DNA from: CAIYUC01 sp963682005
GTDB taxonomy: Bacteria; Bacteroidota; Bacteroidia; Bacteroidales; FEN-979
Assembly (NCBI GenBank): GCA_963682005.1
Contig: OY820914.1
Coordinates: 4,216,001-4,280,000 of the forward strand
DNA: 64,000 bases
Direction: 5' to 3'
The notes beneath the pieces are model-generated. The model had not been told where the DNA came from, did no database searches, and saw nothing but the letters and a program-made list of their open reading frames with translations. Positions 43,302 through 51,850 of the stretch are shown one piece after another. Every line of letters begins with the position of its first letter. Within the stretch, counting starts at the first letter, position 1. Made by a program: the position numbers and the translations under genes.

Positions 43302-44126
43302 TTATAACTTCTCAGTACCCTCCTTTCCTGATTTAATTATCACTTTCTTCTGAACCTTTTTATCGTGATCCGGATGCGGTGAATTGTTGTCGGAACGGAT
43401 AATGATCACTTTCTTTTCAGTTCTGGTCATCGGTGCGTAAGATTCCCTCTCCACTTCAATGGTGATCTTCCGGGTGTTCTTTTTATCCTGGATCTTGAAA
43501 TTCTTCACCTTGTCGAGGGGAATATCGCCCAGTAAATCCATCACACTTCCATTTCCTCCCCTGTCACCGCGATGAAACCCGAAAAACTGATCATTGTCCA
43601 TAAAATCATTGTATTCAAAACAACGGGGGATATTGAATGAATGTTCATCTAACGGTATTGGCGGTTCAGGTGGTATCGGGAGTTCAGGAATGTCAAAATC
43701 GAAATCAAAATTCTTGTAACCCTGATGACCATGCCCTTTATGACGGCTCATGAAATCCTTTCCGAAAACGATATATTTATCCGTCATTTTCCTTATCGAA
43801 TCCATCATTCCGGAATCAGGCAGATCAATACCATCAAAGAAAACCCCAAGATCTTCACCATCATCACCCGGTTCATTGAGATTTTCGTCGAGGTCCGACA
43901 TCAGCGCCTTCATTTCTTTAGAACTAAGCGGCCTGTCAGAGGTAAATGTGGTATCAATGACTGTCTTTTTCCCGTTTTCATCCTTTACGATCTTCAATGA
44001 CAATACAGTCTTTGAATTTTTCTTTATTGTATCCTGCGAATGTGCAGGAACTGTCAGCATGAATGTCATTACAGCCGCCAGGATCAGGATCAGGGTGCTG
44101 TCTTTTAACCAGAATAATGTTTTCAT
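43302..44126 (-). CDS. Secreted acidic protein of unknown function
   Basis: 274 residues from the ATG at 44124-44126, which opens a signal peptide (LILILAAVMTFMLTVPAHS, then Q). The mature protein is acidic and has proline-rich patches (PELPIPPEPPIP) and a lysine-rich C-terminal third (KKVIIIRSDNN, KKVQKKVIIK). No known domain. It is divergent from the sensor kinase gene 44254 by 127 bases, so it could be a target or partner of that two-component system. Confidence 0.6.
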   Translation of the reverse strand: MKTLFWLKDSTLILILAAVMTFMLTVPAHSQDTIKKNSKTVLSLKIVKDENGKKTVIDTTFTSDRPLSSKEMKALMSDLDENLNEPGDDGEDLGVFFDGIDLPDSGMMDSIRKMTDKYIVFGKDFMSRHKGHGHQGYKNFDFDFDIPELPIPPEPPIPLDEHSFNIPRCFEYNDFMDNDQFFGFHRGDRGGNGSVMDLLGDIPLDKVKNFKIQDKKNTRKITIEVERESYAPMTRTEKKVIIIRSDNNSPHPDHDKKVQKKVIIKSGKEGTEKL

Positions 44127-44253
44127 AGGACCTCCGTTATTTTTCAGCAAATCTATAACGTGTTGAGATGATGCAAGGTTAATGAACAGTTAAAATTGGT
44201 TAATGAAAGGTTAATCTTTCCCGGGCCAGCATGGATTTTTATAATTTTGACAT

Positions 44254-46113
44254 GTGAAGAAGAATATCCTGTATATCATTATCGGGTTGATTTGTCTGTC
44301 GCTTGCAGGGATCATCGGTGTTCAGTACTTCTGGATCAGGAATGCCCTCAAGGTCAAGGCAGCGCAGTTTGACCGAAGTGTAAATGATGCGATGGGGATA
44401 GCCGTTGGCAAGCTTGAAACACGGGAAGACATTACCTATATCCGTAACAACATGGAAGGTGATTCAATGCATTCGCTCGTGCAGGCCTTTTCAAGCGACA
44501 CCATCATCGCCCTCAATAATAAACTTGATTCATTGCTTTCAGCCGATGAACTCATGAACATACCTCCTCCCCCACCACCTCCGCCCAAGGCTGATAACAA
44601 TAACATGGTGCGTTTTGAGTACCATATTCAATCTGATAATGGGCATTTTGATTCTGTTATCCTTGTTCCCGGTTCTGGTTATTCAATTGATTATCCTAAC
44701 AATTCCGGTTTTTCAATGGAATGGAAGGAAGACCTTGATATCAAACTGGATTCACTTTTTCTGCGGGAAGGAATTGTATTCCCCGATCCTGCCATTTTTA
44801 ACAACTACACATACAATGAAGATTTGCTGAAATACATGTATCCGTCAACACCCCTCAACCCGTTGCCGGAAAAAAACCAATCTCCTCATAGAACGGATAA
44901 AAAGAGGAAATTATTTAATGGTGAGATGTCCAGGGAAGTCCCGCCAAAGGTTGTTTTTCACCAGCAGATGCATGACCTCACCCTGAAAGCGAAAAAGATC
45001 AAGGATGTGATCAGGAAGATCGCAACGGAAATTGAAACAAAACCACAACCGATCGAGAAGAGGATCGATCGTAACGCTCTTGAAAAATCTCTTAAAAAAG
45101 CATTGACCGACAAAGGTGTCGAGATACCATTTGAATATGCAGTGCTATCTCCTTCAAACGACACCAATCCTATTCCTTTTCAATCCGCCGGGTTTACAAA
45201 AAAGAACCTGGAGACAACACACAGGATCTCATTATTCCCCAATGACATCTTTCAGAAGCCAGAATTGCTGCTGGTACATTTTCCTGCAGAAAAAACACAA
45301 ATCCTGAAATCCGTTTCCCTGCTCATGATGAGTTCGGTCTTTTTTACCATCATCATCGCAATCTCTTCAATCCTCAGCATTTTTATCATGTTACGCCAGA
45401 AAAGGATCTCCGATATCAAAACAGATTTCATTAACAATATGACGCATGAGTTTAAAACTCCCATCGCCACGATTTCCATCGCAGTTGATTCCATCAATAA
45501 CCCGAAGGTAATTGCCATGCCCGACAGGATCATGGATTACACCCGTATCATCAGGGAAGAAAATATGAGGATGAATTCCCGTGTGGAGCAAGTACTGCAA
45601 ATGGCCCTTCTTGATAGCCGTGATTTCATGCTGAAACCAAAAATAACCGACATTCATGCAATCCTGTCGAAAGTCACCAGCAACATCAGGTTACAGGTGG
45701 AGAGCCGGGGTGGTACGTTAACAGTCAATCTTCAGGCTGAGCATACGCAGGTAAATGCTGATGAAGTTCATCTTTCGAACGTCTTTGTGAACCTGCTGGA
45801 CAATGCGAATAAATATTCGCCCGAAAAACCGGATATCATAATCAGCACGAGGAACAGCGGATCATCAATCCTGATCGATGTTTCCGACAAGGGCATCGGG
45901 ATGGATGCAGATACCAGGGGACGTATCTTTGAGAAGTTCTTCCGGGTAAATACAGGGAATATCCATAATGTAAAAGGATTCGGCCTGGGTTTGAGCTATG
46001 CCAAAGCCATTGTTCTTTCACACAAGGGGGAGATCAATGTTTTCAGTGAACAGGGGCGCGGGAGCAGGTTTGAGGTGAGGTTGCCGTTGGCAGATAGTGA
46101 GATAATGAGATAA
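44254..46113 (+). CDS. Membrane sensor histidine kinase
   Basis: A 619-residue kinase from GTG at 44254; the ATG two bases earlier reads straight into TGA. First TM helix ILYIIIGLICLSLAGIIGVQYF (residues 5-26); a periplasmic domain of about 330 residues containing a polyproline run (PPPPPPPPK); second TM helix LLMMSSVFFTIIIAISSILSIF. No HAMP is obvious. HisKA with His in THEFKTPIATI, and ATPase boxes NLLDNANKYSP, DKGIGM, GFGLGLSYAK. The stop codon lies in the 8-bp repeat array that follows. Its regulator is at 46324-47028. Confidence 0.92.
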   Translation: MKKNILYIIIGLICLSLAGIIGVQYFWIRNALKVKAAQFDRSVNDAMGIAVGKLETREDITYIRNNMEGDSMHSLVQAFSSDTIIALNNKLDSLLSADELMNIPPPPPPPPKADNNNMVRFEYHIQSDNGHFDSVILVPGSGYSIDYPNNSGFSMEWKEDLDIKLDSLFLREGIVFPDPAIFNNYTYNEDLLKYMYPSTPLNPLPEKNQSPHRTDKKRKLFNGEMSREVPPKVVFHQQMHDLTLKAKKIKDVIRKIATEIETKPQPIEKRIDRNALEKSLKKALTDKGVEIPFEYAVLSPSNDTNPIPFQSAGFTKKNLETTHRISLFPNDIFQKPELLLVHFPAEKTQILKSVSLLMMSSVFFTIIIAISSILSIFIMLRQKRISDIKTDFINNMTHEFKTPIATISIAVDSINNPKVIAMPDRIMDYTRIIREENMRMNSRVEQVLQMALLDSRDFMLKPKITDIHAILSKVTSNIRLQVESRGGTLTVNLQAEHTQVNADEVHLSNVFVNLLDNANKYSPEKPDIIISTRNSGSSILIDVSDKGIGMDADTRGRIFEKFFRVNTGNIHNVKGFGLGLSYAKAIVLSHKGEINVFSEQGRGSRFEVRLPLADSEIMR

Positions 46114-46156
46114 TGAGATAATGAGATAATGAGATAATGAGATAATGAGATAATGA
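46101..46156. repeat. 7 x 8-bp GATAATGA microsatellite
   Basis: Seven perfect octamers GATAATGA preceded by one variant (GATAGTGA). The stop codon of the upstream kinase gene lies within the first unit, so unit-number change would alter only the last residues of the kinase. Confidence 0.95.
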
Positions 46157-46200
46157 GCGGTGGTGTTCGGTCGTAATGCATTTAAATTGTAACTAAATTT

Positions 46201-46310
46201 GTGACCTTGTGACCTTGTGACCTTGTGACCTTGTGACCTTGTGACCTTGTGACCTTGTGACCTTGTGACCTTGTGACCTTGTGACCTTGTGACCCTGTGA
46301 CCCTGTGACC
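46201..46310. repeat. 8-bp GTGACCTT microsatellite between kinase and regulator
   Basis: Eleven perfect GTGACCTT units (46201-46288), two GTGACCCT variants and a final GTGACC. It ends 13 bases before the regulator's ATG, where it would occupy the leader of the regulator's mRNA. Confidence 0.95.
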
Positions 46311-46323
46311 AATAACATGCGAA

Positions 46324-47028
46324 ATGACAAAAAAGACACGGATATTGCTGGTTGAGGACGATCCGAATTTTGGTTCGATCCTGAAATCATACCTTGAACT
46401 GGCCGATTTTGAGGTCATCCTGAAAACGGATGGCAAGCAAGGATTATCAGCTTTTACGACGTACCCTTTCGATTTGTGCATCCTCGATATCATGATGCCG
46501 GAAATGGATGGATTTACGCTTGCAAGAGAGATCAGGAAGATCAATGACGGATTGCCGCTTATTTTCCTGACGGCAAAAACGCTGAAGCAGGACATACTTG
46601 AAGGATTCAAGATCGGGGCCGACGATTACCTTACCAAGCCATTTGATTCAGAAGTTCTTCTCTGTAAAATAAATGCGATACTGAAGAGACATTCGGAGAA
46701 AAATGAAACTGCCGTCGAAATTTTCGAATACCAGGTAGGTGCATTTATGTTTAACAATCGCCTCAGGACACTGAACATGAATGGGCTGATCCAGACCCTT
46801 TCCCCCAAAGAGGCTGCCCTTCTTAAAATGATGTGCACGTCCCGTGACGGAATACTTTCCAGGAAAGACGCCCTGTTGCAGATATGGGGTACCGATAACT
46901 ATTTTACAACGCGTAGCATGGACGTGTTTATTGCCCGGCTCCGGAAATACCTCAAACCAGACCCGCGGATTGAAATTGTAAATATCCATGGAAACGGGTA
47001 CCGGTTTAAAATTAAAAATGAAGAATGA
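46324..47028 (+). CDS. OmpR-family response regulator
   Basis: A 234-residue regulator. Receiver domain (ILLVEDDPNFGSIL, CILDIMMPEMDGF with acceptor Asp, DYLTKPFD with Lys) and a C-terminal winged helix (LSPKEAALLKMMCTSRDGIL, SRKDALLQIWGTDNYFTTRSMDVFIARLRKYLKPDP, GNGYRFKI). It is the cognate partner of the kinase at 44254 and should bind DNA as a dimer. The microsatellite sits between the two genes. Confidence 0.95.
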   Translation: MTKKTRILLVEDDPNFGSILKSYLELADFEVILKTDGKQGLSAFTTYPFDLCILDIMMPEMDGFTLAREIRKINDGLPLIFLTAKTLKQDILEGFKIGADDYLTKPFDSEVLLCKINAILKRHSEKNETAVEIFEYQVGAFMFNNRLRTLNMNGLIQTLSPKEAALLKMMCTSRDGILSRKDALLQIWGTDNYFTTRSMDVFIARLRKYLKPDPRIEIVNIHGNGYRFKIKNEE

Positions 47029-47157
47029 ATAATTAAGAATGTTCTTCCCCTTTCCCTTCATATTTTTCGTTCTATTTCCTCATTCTTTGCTGATTCTGTC
47101 TTTTCATATATAGGTTTCCAGATAAGAAATTGACCATTTATGTTATTTTATTAACAA

Positions 47158-47173
47158 TGTGAAATATTTCACA
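47158..47173. promoter_or_regulatory. Perfect CRP/FNR-type palindrome before hyd operon 2
   Basis: TGTGAAATATTTCACA is a perfect 16-bp inverted repeat and fits TGTGA-N6-TCACA. It is centred about 54 bases before the predicted transcription start. A CRP/FNR-superfamily regulator is the natural candidate. Confidence 0.6.
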
Positions 47174-47181
47174 ATATTTCC

Positions 47182-47212
47182 TTGGATTTGATTTTTAACC
47201 TCCGTATTTTTG
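47182..47212 (+). promoter_or_regulatory. Promoter of hyd operon 2
   Basis: -33 TTG at 47182-47184 and -7 TATTTTTG at 47205-47212 (fits TAnnTTTG), separated by 20 bases. The first ATG is about 79 bases downstream. Confidence 0.6.
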
Positions 47213-47290
47213 CATCGGAATTATGAAGATTGCCTGACAAGATCGATCGAAACAAATGATAATTCCATAAACATTGAAAAACCAACCAAC

Positions 47291-47689
47291 ATGACCAGGA
47301 TAACGTCATATGATGAATTAAAGAAACTCCGCGACACGTTAAAAGCGAAAGCGGAATCACTTTCCAAAAAGGATAGCCCGGAGAGTGTGATCCAGGTTAA
47401 GGTAGCAATGGCTACCTGCGGTCTGGCTTCAGGAGCACGACCGGTACATGATTATTTCAAGGATGAACTGGCCAAGCGGAACATACCTGCTCTGGTGCTT
47501 CAGACCGGCTGCATGTGCTACTGCTATGCAGAACCCACTGTTGAAGTTACCATACCCGGTAAAGATCCTGTTGTCTTCGGGTATGTCACAACAAAACGAG
47601 CAGATGAGATCATTGAAAAGTTCATCCGCAAAGGTGAACTTACAGAAGGTGTGATCCCTGTCAATTACGAAACCATTGATAGCATCTGA
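47291..47689 (+). CDS. Thioredoxin-like [2Fe-2S] ferredoxin
   Basis: 132 residues from the ATG at 47291. The fold is the thioredoxin-like [2Fe-2S] ferredoxin type: VAMATCGLASGARPVHDYF and QTGCMCYCYAEPTVEVTI contain the cluster Cys. In many HydB subunits this domain is the N-terminal part; here it is a separate gene, 16 bases before hydB. It should pass electrons to or from HydB. A longer in-frame extension upstream has no support. Confidence 0.9.
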   Translation: MTRITSYDELKKLRDTLKAKAESLSKKDSPESVIQVKVAMATCGLASGARPVHDYFKDELAKRNIPALVLQTGCMCYCYAEPTVEVTIPGKDPVVFGYVTTKRADEIIEKFIRKGELTEGVIPVNYETIDSI

Positions 47690-47705
47690 CAAGGAGGAAA
47701 TCAGA

Positions 47706-49169
47706 ATGAAACAGAAACAATTGCGGATCGCATTAAGGAATTGCGGGGTCATCGATCCTGAGAAAATTGAAGATTATCTTGCACGGGATGGTTACCAGGC
47801 GCTGGGAAAGGTCCTGATGGAACTCTCACCCGAAGCCACGATTGAGATCATTAAAAAATCTGGTTTGCGCGGACGCGGAGGCGGAGGCTTTTCCACAGGT
47901 TTGAAATGGGAACTGACCCGCAAAGTAGCTGCCGATCAAAAATACGTAGTATGCAATGCCGATGAGGGTGACCCCGGGGCTTTCATGGACCGGTCGGTAC
48001 TTGAAGGTGACCCACACTCCGTGGTGGAAGCTATGGCGATCAACGGTTATTGTACCGGTGCCAGCAAAGGCCTCGTTTATATCCGCGCAGAGTACCCCCT
48101 GGCCATCGAAAGGCTGAAGCTTGCCATGAAACAGGCAAAAGCATTTGGCTTTCTCGGAACCAACATCCTGGGATCAGATTTTTCCTTTGATATCGAAATC
48201 AGGTATGGTGCCGGTGCGTTTGTATGTGGTGAAGAAACTGCGCTTATCCATTCGATGGAGGGACTTCGGGGAGAACCAACGGTAAAGCCTCCTTTCCCTT
48301 CCGAATCAGGGTATCTTGGCAAGCCTACCAATGTCAACAATGTTGAAACCTATGCCAATATTCCTGTCATCATTAATAAAGGCGCTGACTGGTTTGCCGG
48401 CATCGGCTCTGAGAAGTCAAAAGGAACTAAAGTCTTTGCACTTGCAGGAAAGATCAATAATGTAGGGCTTATTGAAGTGCCGATGGGGACGACATTGAGA
48501 GAAGTTATCTACGAAATCGGTGGCGGAATAAAAGATGACAAGGAATTCAAGGCCGCACAAACCGGCGGACCTTCGGGAGGATGCCTGACCTCTAAGCATC
48601 TTGATATCCCGATCGATTACGATAACCTCATTGCCGCGGGCTCCATGATGGGTTCAGGTGGCATGATCGTCATGGATGAAGATGATTGTATGGTGGCTAT
48701 TGCAAAGTTCTACCTGGAATTTACCGTCGAGGAATCATGCGGGAAATGTACTCCCTGCAGGATCGGAAACAAGCGGCTTCATGAGATCCTTGAAAAGATC
48801 ACACAGGGCAATGGAACGATGGAAGACCTCGATAAGCTCAGGAATCTCGGGAAAGTGATCATCGACACCTCTCTCTGCGGATTAGGACAAAGTTCCCCAA
48901 ATCCTGTTCTTTCAACGCTGGACAATTTTTATGAGGAATACATTGAACATGTCACATCAAAGAAATGCCGGTCAGGAGTTTGTAAATCCCTGATGACCTA
49001 CATCATCGATGAAGAAAAATGCATCGGCTGTACGCTTTGCGCACGCAATTGCCCGGTCAATGCAATTACCGGCGAACGTAAGCAGGCACATTACATCGAT
49101 CCTGAAAAATGCATCAAATGCGGGGCATGTATGGAGAAGTGCAAGTTCAGTGCTATATTCATCAATTAA
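47706..49169 (+). CDS. hydB: NuoF/HydB-like subunit with C-terminal ferredoxin
   Basis: 487 residues from the ATG at 47706, which is preceded by AAGGAGG. FMN/NADH motifs GRGGGGFSTGLKW, NADEGDPGAFMDRSVL, GEETALIHSMEGLRGEP; 4Fe-4S set EESCGKCTPCRIGN. The C-terminal ~55 residues carry two further clusters, CIGCTLCARNCPVNAI and CIKCGACMEKC. This is the electron-bifurcating-type HydB without its N-terminal thioredoxin domain. The stop codon (TAATG) lies just before hydA. Confidence 0.95.
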   Translation: MKQKQLRIALRNCGVIDPEKIEDYLARDGYQALGKVLMELSPEATIEIIKKSGLRGRGGGGFSTGLKWELTRKVAADQKYVVCNADEGDPGAFMDRSVLEGDPHSVVEAMAINGYCTGASKGLVYIRAEYPLAIERLKLAMKQAKAFGFLGTNILGSDFSFDIEIRYGAGAFVCGEETALIHSMEGLRGEPTVKPPFPSESGYLGKPTNVNNVETYANIPVIINKGADWFAGIGSEKSKGTKVFALAGKINNVGLIEVPMGTTLREVIYEIGGGIKDDKEFKAAQTGGPSGGCLTSKHLDIPIDYDNLIAAGSMMGSGGMIVMDEDDCMVAIAKFYLEFTVEESCGKCTPCRIGNKRLHEILEKITQGNGTMEDLDKLRNLGKVIIDTSLCGLGQSSPNPVLSTLDNFYEEYIEHVTSKKCRSGVCKSLMTYIIDEEKCIGCTLCARNCPVNAITGERKQAHYIDPEKCIKCGACMEKCKFSAIFIN

Positions 49170-49183
49170 TGAGGACGGAACCC

Positions 49184-50956
49184 ATGGAAAAAGTAAAATT
49201 AACGATAGACGGAAAAGCCGTTGAAGCCGATAAAGATTCGACCATATTAAAAGCCGCCAAAACTGTCGGTATCGATATTCCCACGCTGTGCTATTTTCAG
49301 TTGAAGGATATGAACATCGAGAATCGTCCGGGAGGATGTCGCGTTTGCGTGGTTGAGGTGAAAGGCCGCAGAAACCTTGCACCTGCCTGCGCCACCCTTG
49401 TGGCCTCCGGCATGGAAGTCAACACCCATTCAATAAGGGTCATTAATGCCAGAAGGACCGTGGTTGAACTGATCCTTTCTGACCATCCCGCTGAATGCCT
49501 TACCTGTGCCAAATCGGGAAGTTGTGAACTCCAGACGATGGCCCAGCAACTTGGTGTGCGCGAGATCCCATACCAGGGTGAGCAATCAAAATACAGAAAA
49601 GACACCTCCCCTGCGATCATACGTGATGTTGACAAATGCATCATGTGCCGTCGCTGTGAAATGATGTGCAATGATGTACAGACCGTTGGTGCTCTTTCTG
49701 CAGTAAACAGGGGTTTTATGTCAGTGGTGGCCCCGGCGTTCGAAATGAACCTCGAGAAATCGCCCTGTACATATTGCGGCCAGTGTGTATCGGTTTGTCC
49801 CACCGGCGCATTGACCGAAGTTGACCATACACGGAATGTGATCAATGCATTAGCTGATCCTGCAAAAACTGTGGTTGTGCAAACTGCTCCTGCAGTAAGG
49901 GCCGCTTTGGGTGAGGAATTTGGCCTCGCCCCGGGGACCCTGGTCACGGGAAAGATGGTCGCAGCACTCAGGAGACTAGGTTTTGACTATGTATTTGATA
50001 CCGATTTTGCTGCCGATCTGACGATCATGGAAGAAGGCACAGAATTACTCGATCGTCTTTCCCGTCATCTTAAAGGTGATAAATCGGTTAAGCTGCCGAT
50101 TCTCACCTCCTGCTGTCCTGGATGGGTCAACTTCTTTGAACATAATTTTCCTGAACTAAGAGATATTCCCTCGACTGCAAAATCACCGCAGCAAATGTTC
50201 GGCCCCATTGCAAAAGAGTACTTTGCAAAAAAACTCGGGATCGACCGTAAAAATATGATCGTGGTTTCCATCATGCCCTGTCTTGCAAAGAAATATGAAT
50301 GCCAGCGAGATGAATTCAAGGTAAATGGCGACCCGGATGTAAATTTTTCATTATCGACCAGGGAACTGGCAGCATTCATCAAACAGGCAAACATTGATTT
50401 CAATGCGCTGCCGGAAGAAGAGTTTGATAATCCCCTTGGAGCCTCGACGGGAGCCAGTGTCATTTTCGGGACAACAGGCGGAGTTATTGAGGCTGCATGC
50501 AGGACCGCTTATGAACTTTACACGGGAAACAAACTTAAGAAGGTTGATTTTGATGAATTGCGCGGATTTGAAAACATCCGTCATGCCACGATCGATTTCG
50601 ACGGTCTACCCATCAACATCGGGATTGCACATGGACTGGGAAATGCCAGAAAACTGCTGGAAGACATCAAAGACGGGAAAAGCCAGTTCCATGCCATCGA
50701 GATCATGGCCTGCCCGGGCGGATGCATCGGAGGAGGAGGCCAACCTTACCATCATGGTGACTCCGCCATCCTGAAAAAACGTGCTGCAGCCATCTATGCC
50801 GAAGACAAAGGCAAACCCATCCGGAAATCCCATGAAAACCCTTTCATCCAGGAACTTTATGCAAATTTCCTCGGCAAACCCCTTGGAGAAAAATCACATC
50901 ACCTGCTGCATACGAAGTACTTTGACAAGAGTGCGAGTGTGTTTGTTGAAGAGTAG
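49184..50956 (+). CDS. hydA: [FeFe]-hydrogenase catalytic subunit HydA, canonical H-cluster
   Basis: 590 residues from the ATG at 49184 (GAGGA nine bases before); ATG at 49169 in TAATG is an alternative adding five residues. 2Fe-2S ferredoxin (C36, C52, C55, C69), His-ligated cluster (H101, C105, C108, C114), two 4Fe-4S (CIMCRRCEMMC, CTYCGQCVSVC) and H-cluster loops TSCCPGW (C310, C311), SIMPCLAKKYE and MACPGGCIGGGG. C311 is the proton-relay Cys missing in the two other HydA proteins here. It is the catalytic subunit of operon 2. Confidence 0.95.
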   Translation: MEKVKLTIDGKAVEADKDSTILKAAKTVGIDIPTLCYFQLKDMNIENRPGGCRVCVVEVKGRRNLAPACATLVASGMEVNTHSIRVINARRTVVELILSDHPAECLTCAKSGSCELQTMAQQLGVREIPYQGEQSKYRKDTSPAIIRDVDKCIMCRRCEMMCNDVQTVGALSAVNRGFMSVVAPAFEMNLEKSPCTYCGQCVSVCPTGALTEVDHTRNVINALADPAKTVVVQTAPAVRAALGEEFGLAPGTLVTGKMVAALRRLGFDYVFDTDFAADLTIMEEGTELLDRLSRHLKGDKSVKLPILTSCCPGWVNFFEHNFPELRDIPSTAKSPQQMFGPIAKEYFAKKLGIDRKNMIVVSIMPCLAKKYECQRDEFKVNGDPDVNFSLSTRELAAFIKQANIDFNALPEEEFDNPLGASTGASVIFGTTGGVIEAACRTAYELYTGNKLKKVDFDELRGFENIRHATIDFDGLPINIGIAHGLGNARKLLEDIKDGKSQFHAIEIMACPGGCIGGGGQPYHHGDSAILKKRAAAIYAEDKGKPIRKSHENPFIQELYANFLGKPLGEKSHHLLHTKYFDKSASVFVEE

Positions 50957-50964
50957 ATACTATA

Positions 50965-51098
50965 GTAGCGAAGTAGCGAAGTAGCGAAGTAGCGAAGTAG
51001 CGAAGTAGCGAAGTAGCGAAGTAGCGAAGTAGCGAAGTAGCGAAATATCAAAAATTTGACTTGATGACTTGATGACTTGATGACTAGATGACCTTGTG
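50965..51098. repeat. Two 8-bp arrays inside hyd operon 2
   Basis: Ten perfect GTAGCGAA units (50965-51044), then TGACTTGA-type octamers from about 51057 (three TGACTTGA, then TGACTAGA, TGACCTTG). They fill the 185-base gap between hydA and hydC. Confidence 0.95.
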
Positions 51099-51141
51099 AC
51101 AATATCCATCAATTTGTAAAATAAAGAAATCATAGAATAAA

Positions 51142-51621
51142 ATGGCTAAGATCAAATTACAGGAAAAGAAATTGCAGGAACTGAAAGATGTTTGCAAGTC
51201 ATTTAACAATGAAAAAGGTGAGCTGATCAATGTTCTGCATAAAGCACAGGGCTTGTTCGGGTACCTTCCCGCAGAAGTCCAGGAAGTGATTGCCAAGGAA
51301 TTGAACATCTCGGTAGCCCATGTTTACGGTGTCGTTACATTTTATTCCTTCTTCACGATGACCCCGAAAGGAAAGTATCCCATTTCCATTTGCCTGGGCA
51401 CAGCCTGTTATGTAAGGGGTTCCGAGAAAGTCCTCGAAGAATTCAAACGAAACCTGAATATCCAGGTCGGGGAAACTACCCCCGACGGGAAGTTCTCCCT
51501 GAGCTGTCTTCGTTGTGTCGGTGCCTGTGGCCTCGCACCTGTAGTCATGGTGGGCGAAAAAGTATATGGTCGTGTATCTCCCGATGGTGTCAAAGACATT
51601 ATCGGGGAATACAATGTTTAA
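51142..51621 (+). CDS. hydC: NuoE/HydC-like [2Fe-2S] subunit
   Basis: 159 residues, NuoE fold: LKDVCKSFNNEKGELINVLHKAQ, LFGYLPAEVQEVIAKELNIS and VYGVVTFYSFFTMTPKGKYP. Cys as C-x4-C (CLGTAC) and C-x3-C (CVGAC). It completes the HydABC set of operon 2 but follows hydA, behind the octamer array, rather than leading as in operon 1. A strong terminator follows. Confidence 0.95.
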   Translation: MAKIKLQEKKLQELKDVCKSFNNEKGELINVLHKAQGLFGYLPAEVQEVIAKELNISVAHVYGVVTFYSFFTMTPKGKYPISICLGTACYVRGSEKVLEEFKRNLNIQVGETTPDGKFSLSCLRCVGACGLAPVVMVGEKVYGRVSPDGVKDIIGEYNV

Positions 51622-51651
51622 TTGCGCTTTTTGGTTAATACTTGCTTGAGA

Positions 51652-51690
51652 CACCCGTGTAATCATTGATTGCACGGGTGATCTTTTTGT
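51652..51690 (+). terminator. Terminator of hyd operon 2
   Basis: Stem CACCCGTG / CACGGGTG (51652-51680) followed by a T-rich tract ATCTTTTTGTTTT. Confidence 0.8.
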
Positions 51691-51850
51691 TTTGGGACGT
51701 CCTGAAGTCATACCCCGGACCCAATCCATTTACCTCCTGATCAATGATTCACATTTTTTTGTTCCATTCACTTCTTTAAAAGAATTACTTTTTTTGTACT
51801 TTTATCATTCAATACTGATTTGCTTTTTTTGTTAACAAATATGCTGTCTC

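Noticed and set aside
46201..46310. CRISPR array
   Set aside because: Units are 8 bp and contiguous with no spacers; no cas gene.
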